A stretch of 64,000 nt of DNA from an uncultured bacterium (GTDB lineage: Bacteria > Actinomycetota > Coriobacteriia > Coriobacteriales > Eggerthellaceae). A program made the translations under genes and the position numbers. The notes under the pieces are model-generated. The model saw only the letters and a list, made by a program, of their open reading frames with translations. It made no database searches and had not been told where the DNA came from. Every line of letters starts with the position of its first letter. Positions within the stretch are counted from its first letter, which is position 1. The stretch lies in contig CAJMLT010000001.1 in assembly GCA_905214325.1 (NCBI GenBank), positions 1 to 64,000 on the forward strand, read 5' to 3'. Shown here one piece after another: positions 48,903 through 57,943 of this stretch.

Positions 48903-50594
48903 ATGTTGAATTCAAACAAAAAGCAGTCTCGACGTTCTTCCTCCCGTCGAGGGGCTCAGGTGGAAGCGGATCGTCGTTCCGGCAGGAGCGCGTCTTCGTC
49001 CCGTAGAAGCCCGGAATCCTACTCGACGGCAGGAAGCACCAATCGTGCCCGGCGCGGCAACACCGCTCCGGTCTCACGTTCGGCTTCCGATAATTTTGGT
49101 CGCTCGGCGTATGCTGCGCGTGGTGGCGCGCATGCCTCGTCTTCCCGTCGCAACGAGCCCGGTAGGGAACCGCGTGGCATGGGGTCTTCGTTGCCGGTCA
49201 ATGAGGCCAGCCGCTACTCGCGTCACGCCAATTCTCAGGAATACGTTAAGTCCAAGAAACTCAAGAAGAAGAAGTCCCGTCGCAAGCGCGTCGCTCTCAT
49301 CGCATTGGCGCTTGTGGCCGTATTGGGTCTCGGTGGTGCTTGCGCCGCTTGGGCCTATGTTTCCTCTATCGAAGGAAATCTGCATGACGGCCTTGACGAC
49401 GATCTTCTCAATTCGCTGACGGTCAGCGACTCTCCTTCGGATCCTTTCTATATGCTACTCATCGGTGTCGATAAATCGCAGGAGCGTGAGAGCGAATACG
49501 GCGGGTCGTATCGAACGGACTCCATGATGCTCGCCCGCGTCGACCCGAAGAACAAGAAGGTCACGATGGTTTCCATCCATCGTGATACACGCGTGACGCT
49601 AGCCGGTCACGGACAGCAGAAGATCAATGCCGCCTACGCCTACGGCGGTGCCGCCGGTGCGGTCAAGGCGGTATCGGAATTGGCCGGAGTCGATATCAAC
49701 CATTATGCCGAAATCGACTTCGACGGATTCAAGGATGTCGTCAACGCCCTCGGCGGTGTGGAGGTCGATGTTCCTATGGAAATCGACGACGATATGGCCG
49801 GTGGTCATGTCGATGCGGGCGTTCAAACCCTGAACGGGGAAGAAGCCCTCATCCTCTGTCGCTCACGTCACGCCTATGACAACGTGGCGGGTGACGGCGA
49901 CTCCATGCGTGCCGCCAATCAGCGCCTCGTGCTTTTGGCCATCATGAAGAAGATCATGTCATCCGATGTGGGTACCCTCACCAACACGGTCAGCACATTG
50001 GCCGACTACATCACCACCGACTTCAGCATTGCCAATATCGTCGGCTTTGCTCAGGCTCTCCAGGGAATCGATGTGGAAAACGATGTGTATTCGGCTATGC
50101 AGCCGACGACGTCGGTCTATGAGAACAATACCTGGTGGGAAACGACCAACGAAACCGAATGGAAGAAAATGATGTCGCGCGTCGATCAGGGTTTGCCTCC
50201 TACGGAGGAAACGGTGGTCGACTCCAAGACCGGAGTCACGCTCTCACAGGCAGGTGACGGTGGATCGGCTTCCTCTTCATCCACGTCGAGTAGCGCTTCG
50301 TCGAATTCCCTCAATCTGAGCGGCACGAAGGTGGCGGTCAAGAACGGAAGCGGTATCAGCGGGTGTGCCAGTGCGGCTGCCGGTAAGCTGACTCCCTACG
50401 GGGCCGTGGTCGAAACGGGTAACGCGGATGACTTCTCCTATTCCACGACGCTCGTCATCTACAACAATTCCTCGCAGGCTGCAACGGCTGAGGCCATTGC
50501 CAAGGAATTGGGCGTCGGTACGGCGAAGAAGAATACGGGCACCTACTCTTTCACGGCCGATTATCTGGTTGTCGTGGGTGCCGACTGGAAGTAA
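48903..50594 (+). CDS. LytR-CpsA-Psr (LCP) family wall glycopolymer transferase
   Basis: 563 residues from the ATG at 48903; the AGGAG lies very close to it, so the start may be upstream (TTG 48867). Residues 1-129 are a cytoplasmic tail rich in Arg and Ser, ending in KKKKSRRKR. One membrane helix spans 130-152. The LCP domain (about 185-345) has FYMLLIGVDKSQ, SYRTDSMMLARVDPKNKKVTMVSIHRDT, INAAYAYGG and LSRSRHAYDNVAGDGDSMRAANQ-like residues needed for polyprenyl-phosphate binding. A Ser-rich linker and a LytR_C domain (about 475-563) follow. It attaches glycopolymers to peptidoglycan outside the membrane. The tail resembles that of the deacetylase at 153-1805. Confidence 0.9.
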   Translation: MLNSNKKQSRRSSSRRGAQVEADRRSGRSASSSRRSPESYSTAGSTNRARRGNTAPVSRSASDNFGRSAYAARGGAHASSSRRNEPGREPRGMGSSLPVNEASRYSRHANSQEYVKSKKLKKKKSRRKRVALIALALVAVLGLGGACAAWAYVSSIEGNLHDGLDDDLLNSLTVSDSPSDPFYMLLIGVDKSQERESEYGGSYRTDSMMLARVDPKNKKVTMVSIHRDTRVTLAGHGQQKINAAYAYGGAAGAVKAVSELAGVDINHYAEIDFDGFKDVVNALGGVEVDVPMEIDDDMAGGHVDAGVQTLNGEEALILCRSRHAYDNVAGDGDSMRAANQRLVLLAIMKKIMSSDVGTLTNTVSTLADYITTDFSIANIVGFAQALQGIDVENDVYSAMQPTTSVYENNTWWETTNETEWKKMMSRVDQGLPPTEETVVDSKTGVTLSQAGDGGSASSSSTSSSASSNSLNLSGTKVAVKNGSGISGCASAAAGKLTPYGAVVETGNADDFSYSTTLVIYNNSSQAATAEAIAKELGVGTAKKNTGTYSFTADYLVVVGADWK

Positions 50595-50628
50595 TACCGT
50601 AAAGGCGCACTATGAAACAATCCTTACC

Positions 50629-50650
50629 AACGGCACCTTCGGGTGCCGTT
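50629..50650 (+). terminator. Terminator of the LCP gene
   Basis: A perfect 9-bp stem AACGGCACC / GGTGCCGTT with a TTCG tetraloop lies 34 bp after the stop codon and touches the stop codon of the convergent rlmH. No long T-tract follows. Confidence 0.6.
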
Positions 50651-51092
50651 ACTTATGGTAGGGCTCCTTGCGCGATATCTTGAAAGCCCGGTAGATCTGT
50701 TCCAGCAAAACCACGCGTGCCAGATTGTGGGGTAAGGTGATGGGCCCGAAGCTGAGACGTTCGGTCGCACGATGCTTCACTTCTTCGGTGACGCCGTCGC
50801 TGCCGCCGATGATGAACGCGATATGGGAATCCCCCGAAAGGGCGTAGGTGTCCAACTTGCGCGCGAGTGCTTCGCTGGAGCACTCCTTACCTTTGATGTC
50901 GAGCAGAAGGAGAGGGGTTCGCTCGGGCAGCAGGGGAAGGAGGAGGGAAGCCTCTTTTTCCCGGTTGGAGTCGGGCAGCTCGCGTATCGTGATTTTCGCA
51001 TAGCCCTCAAGGCGCTTGAGGTATTCGGCGGCGGCATCCTTCCAGAAGGATTCTTTCAGTTTTCCAATGCAGAAAACGGTTATTCTCAGCAT
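50649..51092 (-). CDS. rlmH: 23S rRNA pseudouridine-1915 N3-methyltransferase
   Basis: 147 residues from the ATG at 51092 (GGGAGA upstream); the frame extends upstream without similarity. The SPOUT fold signatures are present: LLLLDIKGKECSSEALARKL, AFIIGGSDGV and HNLARVVLLEQIYRAFKI ending in EPYHK, as in all RlmH proteins. It methylates pseudouridine 1915 in helix 69 of 23S rRNA using S-adenosylmethionine. Slightly shorter than the usual 155-160 residues. It is convergent with the LCP gene and divergent from the MMPL gene. Confidence 0.95.
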   Translation of the reverse strand: MLRITVFCIGKLKESFWKDAAAEYLKRLEGYAKITIRELPDSNREKEASLLLPLLPERTPLLLLDIKGKECSSEALARKLDTYALSGDSHIAFIIGGSDGVTEEVKHRATERLSFGPITLPHNLARVVLLEQIYRAFKISRKEPYHK

Positions 51093-51243
51093 GATTCTCC
51101 CGTGTGGTAAAGTATGGTAACGATGAGCATCGCATCTGCGGCAACGTGCTTTTTCGTTCGGTGCGGATGCACGGAGCCCCATCGTTGCCGTATTGGTGTA
51201 TCGTAGCGCAAACGAAGGGCTTTAGGGGAGGGCTCGGTCGGAT

Positions 51244-53346
51244 ATGCACGCTTTCGTGGATAGATTGTTTCGGGGTGTTCTCGATCATCGCAAGACGGTT
51301 CTTCTGATCACCGTCGTTGCCTGCATTCTCTGCGCTCTCTGTATCCCCGCGGTGAAGATCAATTACCAGTTTTCCGATTATCTTCCCGAATCCTCCGAAT
51401 CCACCGTCGCGCTCGATAAGATGCATGAAGCATTCGATTCCGCAGTGCCCAACGCGCGCGTGTCCGTCGAGGGACTTTCACTTACCCAAGCCCGTGATCT
51501 TGCGGATACCATGAGTGCGATCGACGGGGTGACCGATGTCATGTGGCTCGGTAGTATCGTCGATATCGCCGAGCCGCTTGCCGTATACGATCCCGATGTG
51601 GTGTCAGCCTGGAAGGTCGATGGAACCTATCTCTATCAGGTCGCCTTGGATACTTCGAAGGCGGTGTCGGCGATGGAGGGGATGCGCGCCGCAGCCGAAG
51701 AGGCGGGATCGAACGGGGTGGCCATGGCCGGTGACGCCATCAATACGGCGGTCGCTCAAAGTTCATCGGGTTTCGAAATCCAGTTGATTCTCGTCATGGC
51801 GGTCATCGTCATTCTGGGGCTTTTGCTGCTTACCAGCGCGGCGTGGTTCGAGCCGGTCCTCTTTTTATCGGTTATCGGCGTTTCGATCGTTTTCAATCTG
51901 GGAACCAACATCATATTCGGCGAGATATCCTTCATCACTCAGATGTGTGCCGCCATTCTGCAGCTGGCCGTTTCGATGGACTACGGCATCGTCATGCTGC
52001 ACGCCTATCGCGGTTTCAAAGCACAGGGGTTGAGTTCCTATGAATCCGCTGTCGCCGGCATGCACAAGGCGGCATCGGTGATTGCCTCCTCGGCTGCGAC
52101 GACGTTTTTCGGCTTCCTTTCTCTGTGCGTCATGGCGTTTCTCATTGGTGCGGACATGGGCATCGTGTTGGCTAAGGGTATCGTGTTCAGCTTCCTGGCC
52201 GTGCTTTTCGTTCTGCCAGTGTTGGTGCTGATGTCCGAGAAGCTTCTCGACAAGACGGCGCATCGCCAGATTCTTCCCTCGTTCGATGTGTTCGCCAAGT
52301 GGTGTTTGCGTATCGCCGTTCCCTTCAGCGTCATCGTCGTGCTTATCGTCGTGCCCGCCTATCTTGGGCAGAAGCAGCCGAATTTCGTTTACGGAGCGAG
52401 CGGCTTCGTGGAGCCGGGTAGTACCCTCTACGACGAGACGAAAGCCATAGATGACACCTTCGGGGCGGCCGAGCAATGGGTGCTTCTGGTGCCCGAAGGC
52501 TCATGGGGAACCGAAAAGGAGTTGGTATCCGCCTTGGAGGCGCTGCCCGACGTGTCGACGGTGACGTCGTACCTGTCGGCTGTTTCCGAGAGAATCCCCA
52601 CCGCCATGGTGGGGGAGGATAACCTGAGTGCCTTGATATCGGGTGGCTACTCGCGCATCATCGTGTCCACATCCGTGCAGGGCGAAAGCCAAGAGGCGTT
52701 CGATCTCGTACAGCAGGTTCGTGATCTGGGCGCCGAGTATTATCCGGGCACCTATCAGCTGGTCGGTTCGGCGGTCACTTCCTACGATATGTCGCTTATC
52801 GTCAACGATGACTCTCTGAAGGTGTTTCTGGCTTCCGTGCTGGCTATCGGTATCGTGCTGTTGCTCATGTTCCGAAGTCTGAGCATCCCTCTCATGCTTC
52901 TCATCACCATCGAAATATCCATCTGGGTCAATCTGGCCATACCGTATTTCATGGGAACCTCGATCCAGTACATCGGCTACCTCATCATCAGTGCCATCAT
53001 GCTGGGGGCTACGGTCGACTACACCATCATCTTGTCGCGATCCTATCTCGAAAAACGTCGGACCATGGAAAAGAAGCCCGCGATGTTGGCGGCCATTTCC
53101 GATTCCGCCATCACCATACTCACGTCGGCCACCATACTTACGCTGTGCGGTGCCTTCATCGGCATCATATCCAGCAACGGTGTCATCGCAGGACTGGGTA
53201 CTCTGATCGGGCGCGGCGCCTTCATCGCCGCCTTGAATACCTTCCTCCTGCTACCCATATTGTTCCTGCTCCTTGATAAAGTGGTTGAGAAAACGACGTG
53301 GGGAGCGCGCTTCCATCACGAAAAGCAAAAAAGTAGGTTGTCATGA
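51244..53346 (+). CDS. MMPL/RND-family membrane transporter
   Basis: 700 residues with two repeats of one helix, a large extracellular domain and five helices. The first repeat ends with AVSMDYGIVMLHAYRGF, the second with GATVDYTIILSRSY; the acidic residue in each is the proton-relay Asp position typical of MMPL proteins. It likely exports a lipid or other hydrophobic compound across the membrane by proton motive force. The stop codon overlaps the next start (ATGA), linking it with a secreted coiled-coil protein that may be its periplasmic-side partner. Confidence 0.9.
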   Translation: MHAFVDRLFRGVLDHRKTVLLITVVACILCALCIPAVKINYQFSDYLPESSESTVALDKMHEAFDSAVPNARVSVEGLSLTQARDLADTMSAIDGVTDVMWLGSIVDIAEPLAVYDPDVVSAWKVDGTYLYQVALDTSKAVSAMEGMRAAAEEAGSNGVAMAGDAINTAVAQSSSGFEIQLILVMAVIVILGLLLLTSAAWFEPVLFLSVIGVSIVFNLGTNIIFGEISFITQMCAAILQLAVSMDYGIVMLHAYRGFKAQGLSSYESAVAGMHKAASVIASSAATTFFGFLSLCVMAFLIGADMGIVLAKGIVFSFLAVLFVLPVLVLMSEKLLDKTAHRQILPSFDVFAKWCLRIAVPFSVIVVLIVVPAYLGQKQPNFVYGASGFVEPGSTLYDETKAIDDTFGAAEQWVLLVPEGSWGTEKELVSALEALPDVSTVTSYLSAVSERIPTAMVGEDNLSALISGGYSRIIVSTSVQGESQEAFDLVQQVRDLGAEYYPGTYQLVGSAVTSYDMSLIVNDDSLKVFLASVLAIGIVLLLMFRSLSIPLMLLITIEISIWVNLAIPYFMGTSIQYIGYLIISAIMLGATVDYTIILSRSYLEKRRTMEKKPAMLAAISDSAITILTSATILTLCGAFIGIISSNGVIAGLGTLIGRGAFIAALNTFLLLPILFLLLDKVVEKTTWGARFHHEKQKSRLS

Positions 53347-55016
53347 AACAGGTACGCTTTCCTCAAAATCCTTCTCAGCGGATCGCTCGGGTGCTTCTCG
53401 CTGCATCTTTGTTGTTGTTCCTTCTCGTTCCGCTGACGGTGCTGCCCGCATGGTCTATGGCGGATGAGGGAACCGCGGGCGGTAAGGCCGGATCACAGGT
53501 CACCGGCGATGGGTCATGCGACAAGCAGGAGGTCGTCTACGCCAAGCTTTCCGCACAGGGAGCCACGCAGGCATTGTTCGTGGTTAACGCTTTCCAAGCT
53601 GCCGCCGGCTCCACCATAAAGGATTACGGGTCCTATACATCGGTGACGAATCTCACCGATGACGGCGCGTTGGCGCAGTCTTCCGACGGGGTGGTGTTCT
53701 CGTCGACAGGGGAGAGCTTTTCCTACCAGGGCGATCTGGCGACGAAGGATCTGCCTTGGATCATCTCCATCGATTACACGCTTGATGGGCAACCCATTGC
53801 ACCGGCCGATCTCGCCGGCAGGCAAGGTGAGCTGAAGATTTCCTTCACCACCACGAAAAACCCTGCGATCGATCCCGGTTATTGGGATAATTATCTTCTG
53901 CAGGCCACGTGCAATCTGCCGCTCGATAAGGCGAGCGATGTCAAAACAGAGGAAGGCTCCATCGCTTTGTCCGGTTCCGATACGGCGGTGACGTTCATGG
54001 TGATGCCCGGTAAAGAGGGAAGTTGTTCGCTGACGGCGAAGGTGAAGGATTTCGAGATGGACGGCATGAGTTTCGCCGCCGTTCCCTTTTCCATGACCGT
54101 GGCTTCACCGGATACGGCCGGCATGATAGCCGATTTCGATGCTCTGATCGAAGGCACCCGTGCGTTGGCATCGGGGTCACGTGATCTGGCGGCGGGAGCA
54201 CAGGAGATGAGCGCCGGTTTGAGCGCTCTCGCTCCCGGGGCTCGACAGCTTGACGCGAAGGCGCAGGAGATAGCCCAGGGGCTGGGTCGTTATAGCGGCG
54301 GCGTCACTCAGACGAGCGACGGATTGAATACGCTTTCGGGTGGGTTGGTTGCGGCGAGCAACGGCTTGAATACGCTGAGTGCGCAGGGAGGTGCTTTGAG
54401 TAGCGTTCTGGCTACCAGCGTGACCGATCCGTTGGATTCGTTCATAGCAGACGGGAATCTTACAGAAGAGCAAAAAAGAAAACTCGCATCCATTCAAGCC
54501 GCTCTCAAGGGAACCTCACCTGGTATCTATAATAGCCTGCAAGACTATACGGCAGGTGTCACCGATGCCGCCTCCGGCATCTCCGATCTCAGCACGGGCA
54601 TCACCGGCGCCGCAGGCGCTCTCACACCCCTTTCAACCGAAGGGGGCGCACTTTCCCGGGGTATGAATTCCTATGCGTCCGGCATGACCGAACTCGCTTC
54701 TTCGATCGGTCGTGTCTCCGGGGGTTCGACCGAACTGGAGCAGGGCGCGTCCTCTTTGGCCGACGGTAGCGATGGGCTCTATCGTGAAACGCAGAAGATC
54801 CCCGACACCCTTCAGGCGGAAATCGATGCCATGATGGCCGATTACGACAAGTCGGACTTCACGCCGCAAAGCTTTACGAGTTCGAAAAACACGGGTGTTA
54901 CACTGGTGCAGTTCGTCATGACCACCGACTCCATCAAGACCGTCGAACCCAAGAAGGAAGCACCGGTCGAAGAGGAGGAGACGATCCTCACCCGTTTCTT
55001 TGCGCTCTTCTCATGA
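53343..55016 (+). CDS. Secreted coiled-coil partner of the MMPL transporter
   Basis: 557 residues. An N-terminal signal (residues 12-38, ARVLLAASLLLFLLVPLTVLPAWSMA) is followed by beta-rich domains and a long stretch (about 255-500) of Ala/Gly/Ser/Leu heptad-like repeats with recurring xxGxxxLSxG and Gly-Ala-Leu elements, such as LSAGLSALAPGARQLDAKAQ. These repeats resemble the extracellular coiled coils of YhgE/Pip proteins. The tail is acidic. There is no clear C-terminal membrane helix, although a short hydrophobic end (ILTRFFALFS) exists. Overlap of 4 bp with the MMPL gene indicates a complex. Function inferred from context only. Confidence 0.75.
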   Translation: MKQVRFPQNPSQRIARVLLAASLLLFLLVPLTVLPAWSMADEGTAGGKAGSQVTGDGSCDKQEVVYAKLSAQGATQALFVVNAFQAAAGSTIKDYGSYTSVTNLTDDGALAQSSDGVVFSSTGESFSYQGDLATKDLPWIISIDYTLDGQPIAPADLAGRQGELKISFTTTKNPAIDPGYWDNYLLQATCNLPLDKASDVKTEEGSIALSGSDTAVTFMVMPGKEGSCSLTAKVKDFEMDGMSFAAVPFSMTVASPDTAGMIADFDALIEGTRALASGSRDLAAGAQEMSAGLSALAPGARQLDAKAQEIAQGLGRYSGGVTQTSDGLNTLSGGLVAASNGLNTLSAQGGALSSVLATSVTDPLDSFIADGNLTEEQKRKLASIQAALKGTSPGIYNSLQDYTAGVTDAASGISDLSTGITGAAGALTPLSTEGGALSRGMNSYASGMTELASSIGRVSGGSTELEQGASSLADGSDGLYRETQKIPDTLQAEIDAMMADYDKSDFTPQSFTSSKNTGVTLVQFVMTTDSIKTVEPKKEAPVEEEETILTRFFALFS

Positions 55017-55133
55017 TGCTCAAAGGCTTGAAGTGGCGTTGACGGTATCATGGCGATGACACATGAAATCTTGGAGACGGAATGTGGCCGACATCGGGTC
55101 GGTACCCGCATTTCCGGATGAGAAAGGGAAAAG

Positions 55134-56492
55134 ATGTCCTTACCCGCACCGAGAACCGATATCCAACCCGACAACCGCACCACCATGGAGTTGGGTGCCT
55201 GTCTACCTATGACGGCGGAAGTGAAAAACGACCATCTCCATATCGGCGGGGTCGATATGGTGGATCTTGCCCATGAATACGGAACCGCTCTGTATGTCTA
55301 CGATGAGGCAGATTTGGTGAACCGCATGGAAACCTACCGCGATGCGTTTAAGTCGCGCTATGAACATTCGGACGTCATCTACGCCGGTAAGGCGTTTCTC
55401 AACAAGGCTGTAGCACGCTTAGCCGCCGAGCACGATCTGTGTTTGGATGTTTCGGGCGGAGGGGAATTGGCTATCGCGCAAGCGGCGGGCTTTCCCATGG
55501 ATCGTGTGTTCGTTCACGGCAACAATAAAACCCCACAGGAACTGAGGGAAGCCATCGAAGCGGGGGTTGGCCGTATCGTCGTCGATTCCCGTATCGAACT
55601 TGCGCGTATTTCCGCCATTGCTCGGGAATTGGGCGTGACGCAGGAAATCTATATGCGCATCACGCCCGGTGTCGAGGCGGATACGCATGAATATATCCGC
55701 ACCGGCTGCGAAGACTCGAAATTCGGCTTTAACATGCGTGATGATTGGGCGTTTTCCTGTGTGAAGGATGTGCTGGATGCCCCCAATGTCCATCTGGCGG
55801 GCCTGCATATGCACATCGGATCCCAGATTTTCGCGCTGCATTCCTTTGCCGAAGCCATCGAAGTCATCGTTGAATTGGCTGCACGCATCAAAGATGTCTA
55901 CGGTTTCGAAATCGATGAGATCGACGTAGGGGGCGGTTTGGGAATCGCCTATACCGCCGAGGACAAGCCCGCCTCTATCGAGGATTTCGCTCAAGTGGTC
56001 ACCGACGGTATGAAAGCGGCGTGTGATAAATATCAGGTCAAACTTCCCCGCCTTCTATGTGAACCCGGACGCTCCCTGGTGGCTGTTCCCGGTGTCACGC
56101 TTTATACGGTGGGCATTTTGAAAACCCTGCCCGGCATACGTAAGTACGTGGCGGTCGATGGTGGTATGTCGGATAACATCCGCACAGCGCTCTATCACGC
56201 CGAATACGAACCCGTCATCGCCAACAAGGCGGGGCAGCCGCGTACGGAAATAGTAACGGTGTGCGGCAAGCATTGCGAAAGCGGAGATGCGGTTGCATTG
56301 GATCGTTCGATCCAGCACCCCGACTTAGGTGATATCCTGTGCGTGTTCGGCACGGGTGCTTACTGTCACTCCATGGCAAGCAACTATAACGGCCAACCGA
56401 GGCCGGGTATCGTGTTCGTCAAAGATGGACAGGCCCGACTGGTAACACGACGTGAAACGTATGCCGACCTGATGGCATGCGATCAAGATTAG
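55134..56492 (+). CDS. lysA: Diaminopimelate decarboxylase
   Basis: 452 residues from an ATG after GAGAAAGGG. The alanine-racemase-like PLP barrel is clear: Lys86 in YAGKAFLNK is the Schiff-base lysine, HGNNKTPQEL and GLHMHIGSQI bind PLP, and CEPGRSLV, GKHCESGD and CVFGTGAYCHSMASNYN shape the second half of the active site. It makes L-lysine from meso-diaminopimelate. The homoserine dehydrogenase gene follows after 11 bp, so aspartate-family synthesis is grouped here. Confidence 0.95.
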   Translation: MSLPAPRTDIQPDNRTTMELGACLPMTAEVKNDHLHIGGVDMVDLAHEYGTALYVYDEADLVNRMETYRDAFKSRYEHSDVIYAGKAFLNKAVARLAAEHDLCLDVSGGGELAIAQAAGFPMDRVFVHGNNKTPQELREAIEAGVGRIVVDSRIELARISAIARELGVTQEIYMRITPGVEADTHEYIRTGCEDSKFGFNMRDDWAFSCVKDVLDAPNVHLAGLHMHIGSQIFALHSFAEAIEVIVELAARIKDVYGFEIDEIDVGGGLGIAYTAEDKPASIEDFAQVVTDGMKAACDKYQVKLPRLLCEPGRSLVAVPGVTLYTVGILKTLPGIRKYVAVDGGMSDNIRTALYHAEYEPVIANKAGQPRTEIVTVCGKHCESGDAVALDRSIQHPDLGDILCVFGTGAYCHSMASNYNGQPRPGIVFVKDGQARLVTRRETYADLMACDQD

Positions 56493-56503
56493 AAAGGGTT
56501 TCC

Positions 56504-57790
56504 ATGACAGTTAAGATCGGATTGGTGGGAACGGGTACCGTCGGTGGCGGTTGTATCGACATCCTGCGTAATCACAAGCAAGATTTCCTTCGTCATTTCG
56601 GCATCGACATCGAACTGGTGCGCGTGTGCTCACGCAACCCCGAACAGGCGATCGAACACGGGGTGGACACCATATTCACCCAAGAATATACCGACATCAT
56701 CGATGATCCTGAAATCGATGTGGTCATCGAACTCATCGGAGGCACCGGTGTGGCCAAGAATGTTGTTATGGATGCCCTTCGGGCGGGTAAGCATGTGGTT
56801 ACGGCAAACAAGGCACTGATGGCCACATCGGGCGAGGAAATTCTCAGCCTTGCCCAAGAGCGCGACCTGGAAGTTGCGTTCGAGGCCAGTGTCGGCGGCG
56901 GTATTCCCATTATCCAACCGCTCAAGCATGCGCTCATCGCCAACGAGATCTCGTCGATCATGGGTATCGTCAACGGGACGACCAATTATATGCTCACGCG
57001 TATGGACGAAGACAACCTAAGCTATGAAGAGGCACTGCGCGAGGCGCAGGATAGAGGCTTTGCCGAAGCCGACCCCACCGCCGATGTCGATGGTTTGGAT
57101 GCGGCGGCCAAGATCGCTATCTTGGCTTCCATCGCATTCAATTCGCGTGTCACGATGGACGATGTTTACACGGAGGGCATCCGCCGTATATCTCCGGTCG
57201 ATTTGGCTATGGCAGAGGACATGGGCTATGCCGTGAAGCTGGTTGCCCATGCTCACCGCACGGAGAAGGGGATCGGTGTTCGCGTGCATCCTACGATGAT
57301 TCCCATCGGTCATCAGTTGGCGACGGTCAACGGGGTGTTCAACGCCATCTTCGTCGTGGGTGATGCCGTGGGTGAGACCATGTTCTTCGGCGAAGGTGCC
57401 GGAGCGGGTCCTGCTGCCAGCGCCGTCATGGGTGACGTGCTGGAGGTTGCCCGTCATGTCACGATGGGCATCAAGCCCATCGTCGGCTGTACGTGCACCG
57501 ATGATCTGCCCGTTATCAAGATGGAGACTTTGAAAACCAAGTATTATCTGCGCTTCGTCGTTGCCGATAGAAGTGGGGTTCTGGCAGCTGCGGCCGATAT
57601 CTTCGCGAAGTACAGTGTGTCGGTCCAATCCGTTACGCAGCGGGGAACCAAGGCGCGCAACGAAGTGGATCTGGTGTTCGTCACCCATACCGCCGAGGAG
57701 AGCAACGTCCGCAAGGTCATCGAGGGTATTCTGGCTCTGGACGGTGTGGTCACGGGCGGTTTCCCGTCGGTTATCCGCGTCGAAGATTAA
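56504..57790 (+). CDS. hom: Homoserine dehydrogenase with ACT domain
   Basis: 428 residues from the ATG at 56504, after AGAAAGGG; an upstream in-frame ATG overlaps lysA. The NAD(P) loop GLVGTGTVGGG opens the protein, VVTANKALMA and EASVGGGIPIIQPL mark the substrate domain, and GIVNGTTNYMLTRM and AEADPTADVDGLDAAAKIAILA are the catalytic segments. The C-terminal 80 residues (YYLRFVVADRSGVLAAAADIF) are an ACT domain, so threonine feedback is likely. It reduces aspartate semialdehyde to homoserine, the precursor for the adjacent metA and metY products. Confidence 0.95.
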   Translation: MTVKIGLVGTGTVGGGCIDILRNHKQDFLRHFGIDIELVRVCSRNPEQAIEHGVDTIFTQEYTDIIDDPEIDVVIELIGGTGVAKNVVMDALRAGKHVVTANKALMATSGEEILSLAQERDLEVAFEASVGGGIPIIQPLKHALIANEISSIMGIVNGTTNYMLTRMDEDNLSYEEALREAQDRGFAEADPTADVDGLDAAAKIAILASIAFNSRVTMDDVYTEGIRRISPVDLAMAEDMGYAVKLVAHAHRTEKGIGVRVHPTMIPIGHQLATVNGVFNAIFVVGDAVGETMFFGEGAGAGPAASAVMGDVLEVARHVTMGIKPIVGCTCTDDLPVIKMETLKTKYYLRFVVADRSGVLAAAADIFAKYSVSVQSVTQRGTKARNEVDLVFVTHTAEESNVRKVIEGILALDGVVTGGFPSVIRVED

Positions 57791-57860
57791 GAGCGGCTTT
57801 CCGCCTTCGGTGGCGGGGTGGCCTGTATTCCGTGAGGCTTATGCGGAAAGACTTCATGCA

Positions 57861-57897
57861 GCAGGGCCGGGATTCGAATCCCGGCCCTGCTTGTTTC
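57861..57897 (+). terminator. Terminator after hom
   Basis: A perfect 30-bp palindrome (57861-57890, arm GCAGGGCCGGGATTC) is followed by TTGTTTC. It lies between convergent hom and metA. Confidence 0.88.
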
Positions 57898-57943
57898 ATA
57901 GGTGGATGCTTTTTCTGTATCGACAGATCCGTATCGGGCAACC

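Noticed and set aside
57861..57890. TTCGAAT within a GC-rich palindrome, resembling a tRNA T-arm
   Set aside because: The stem geometry does not give a G53-C61 pair and no acceptor, D or anticodon arms are nearby. It is a perfect terminator palindrome between convergent genes.
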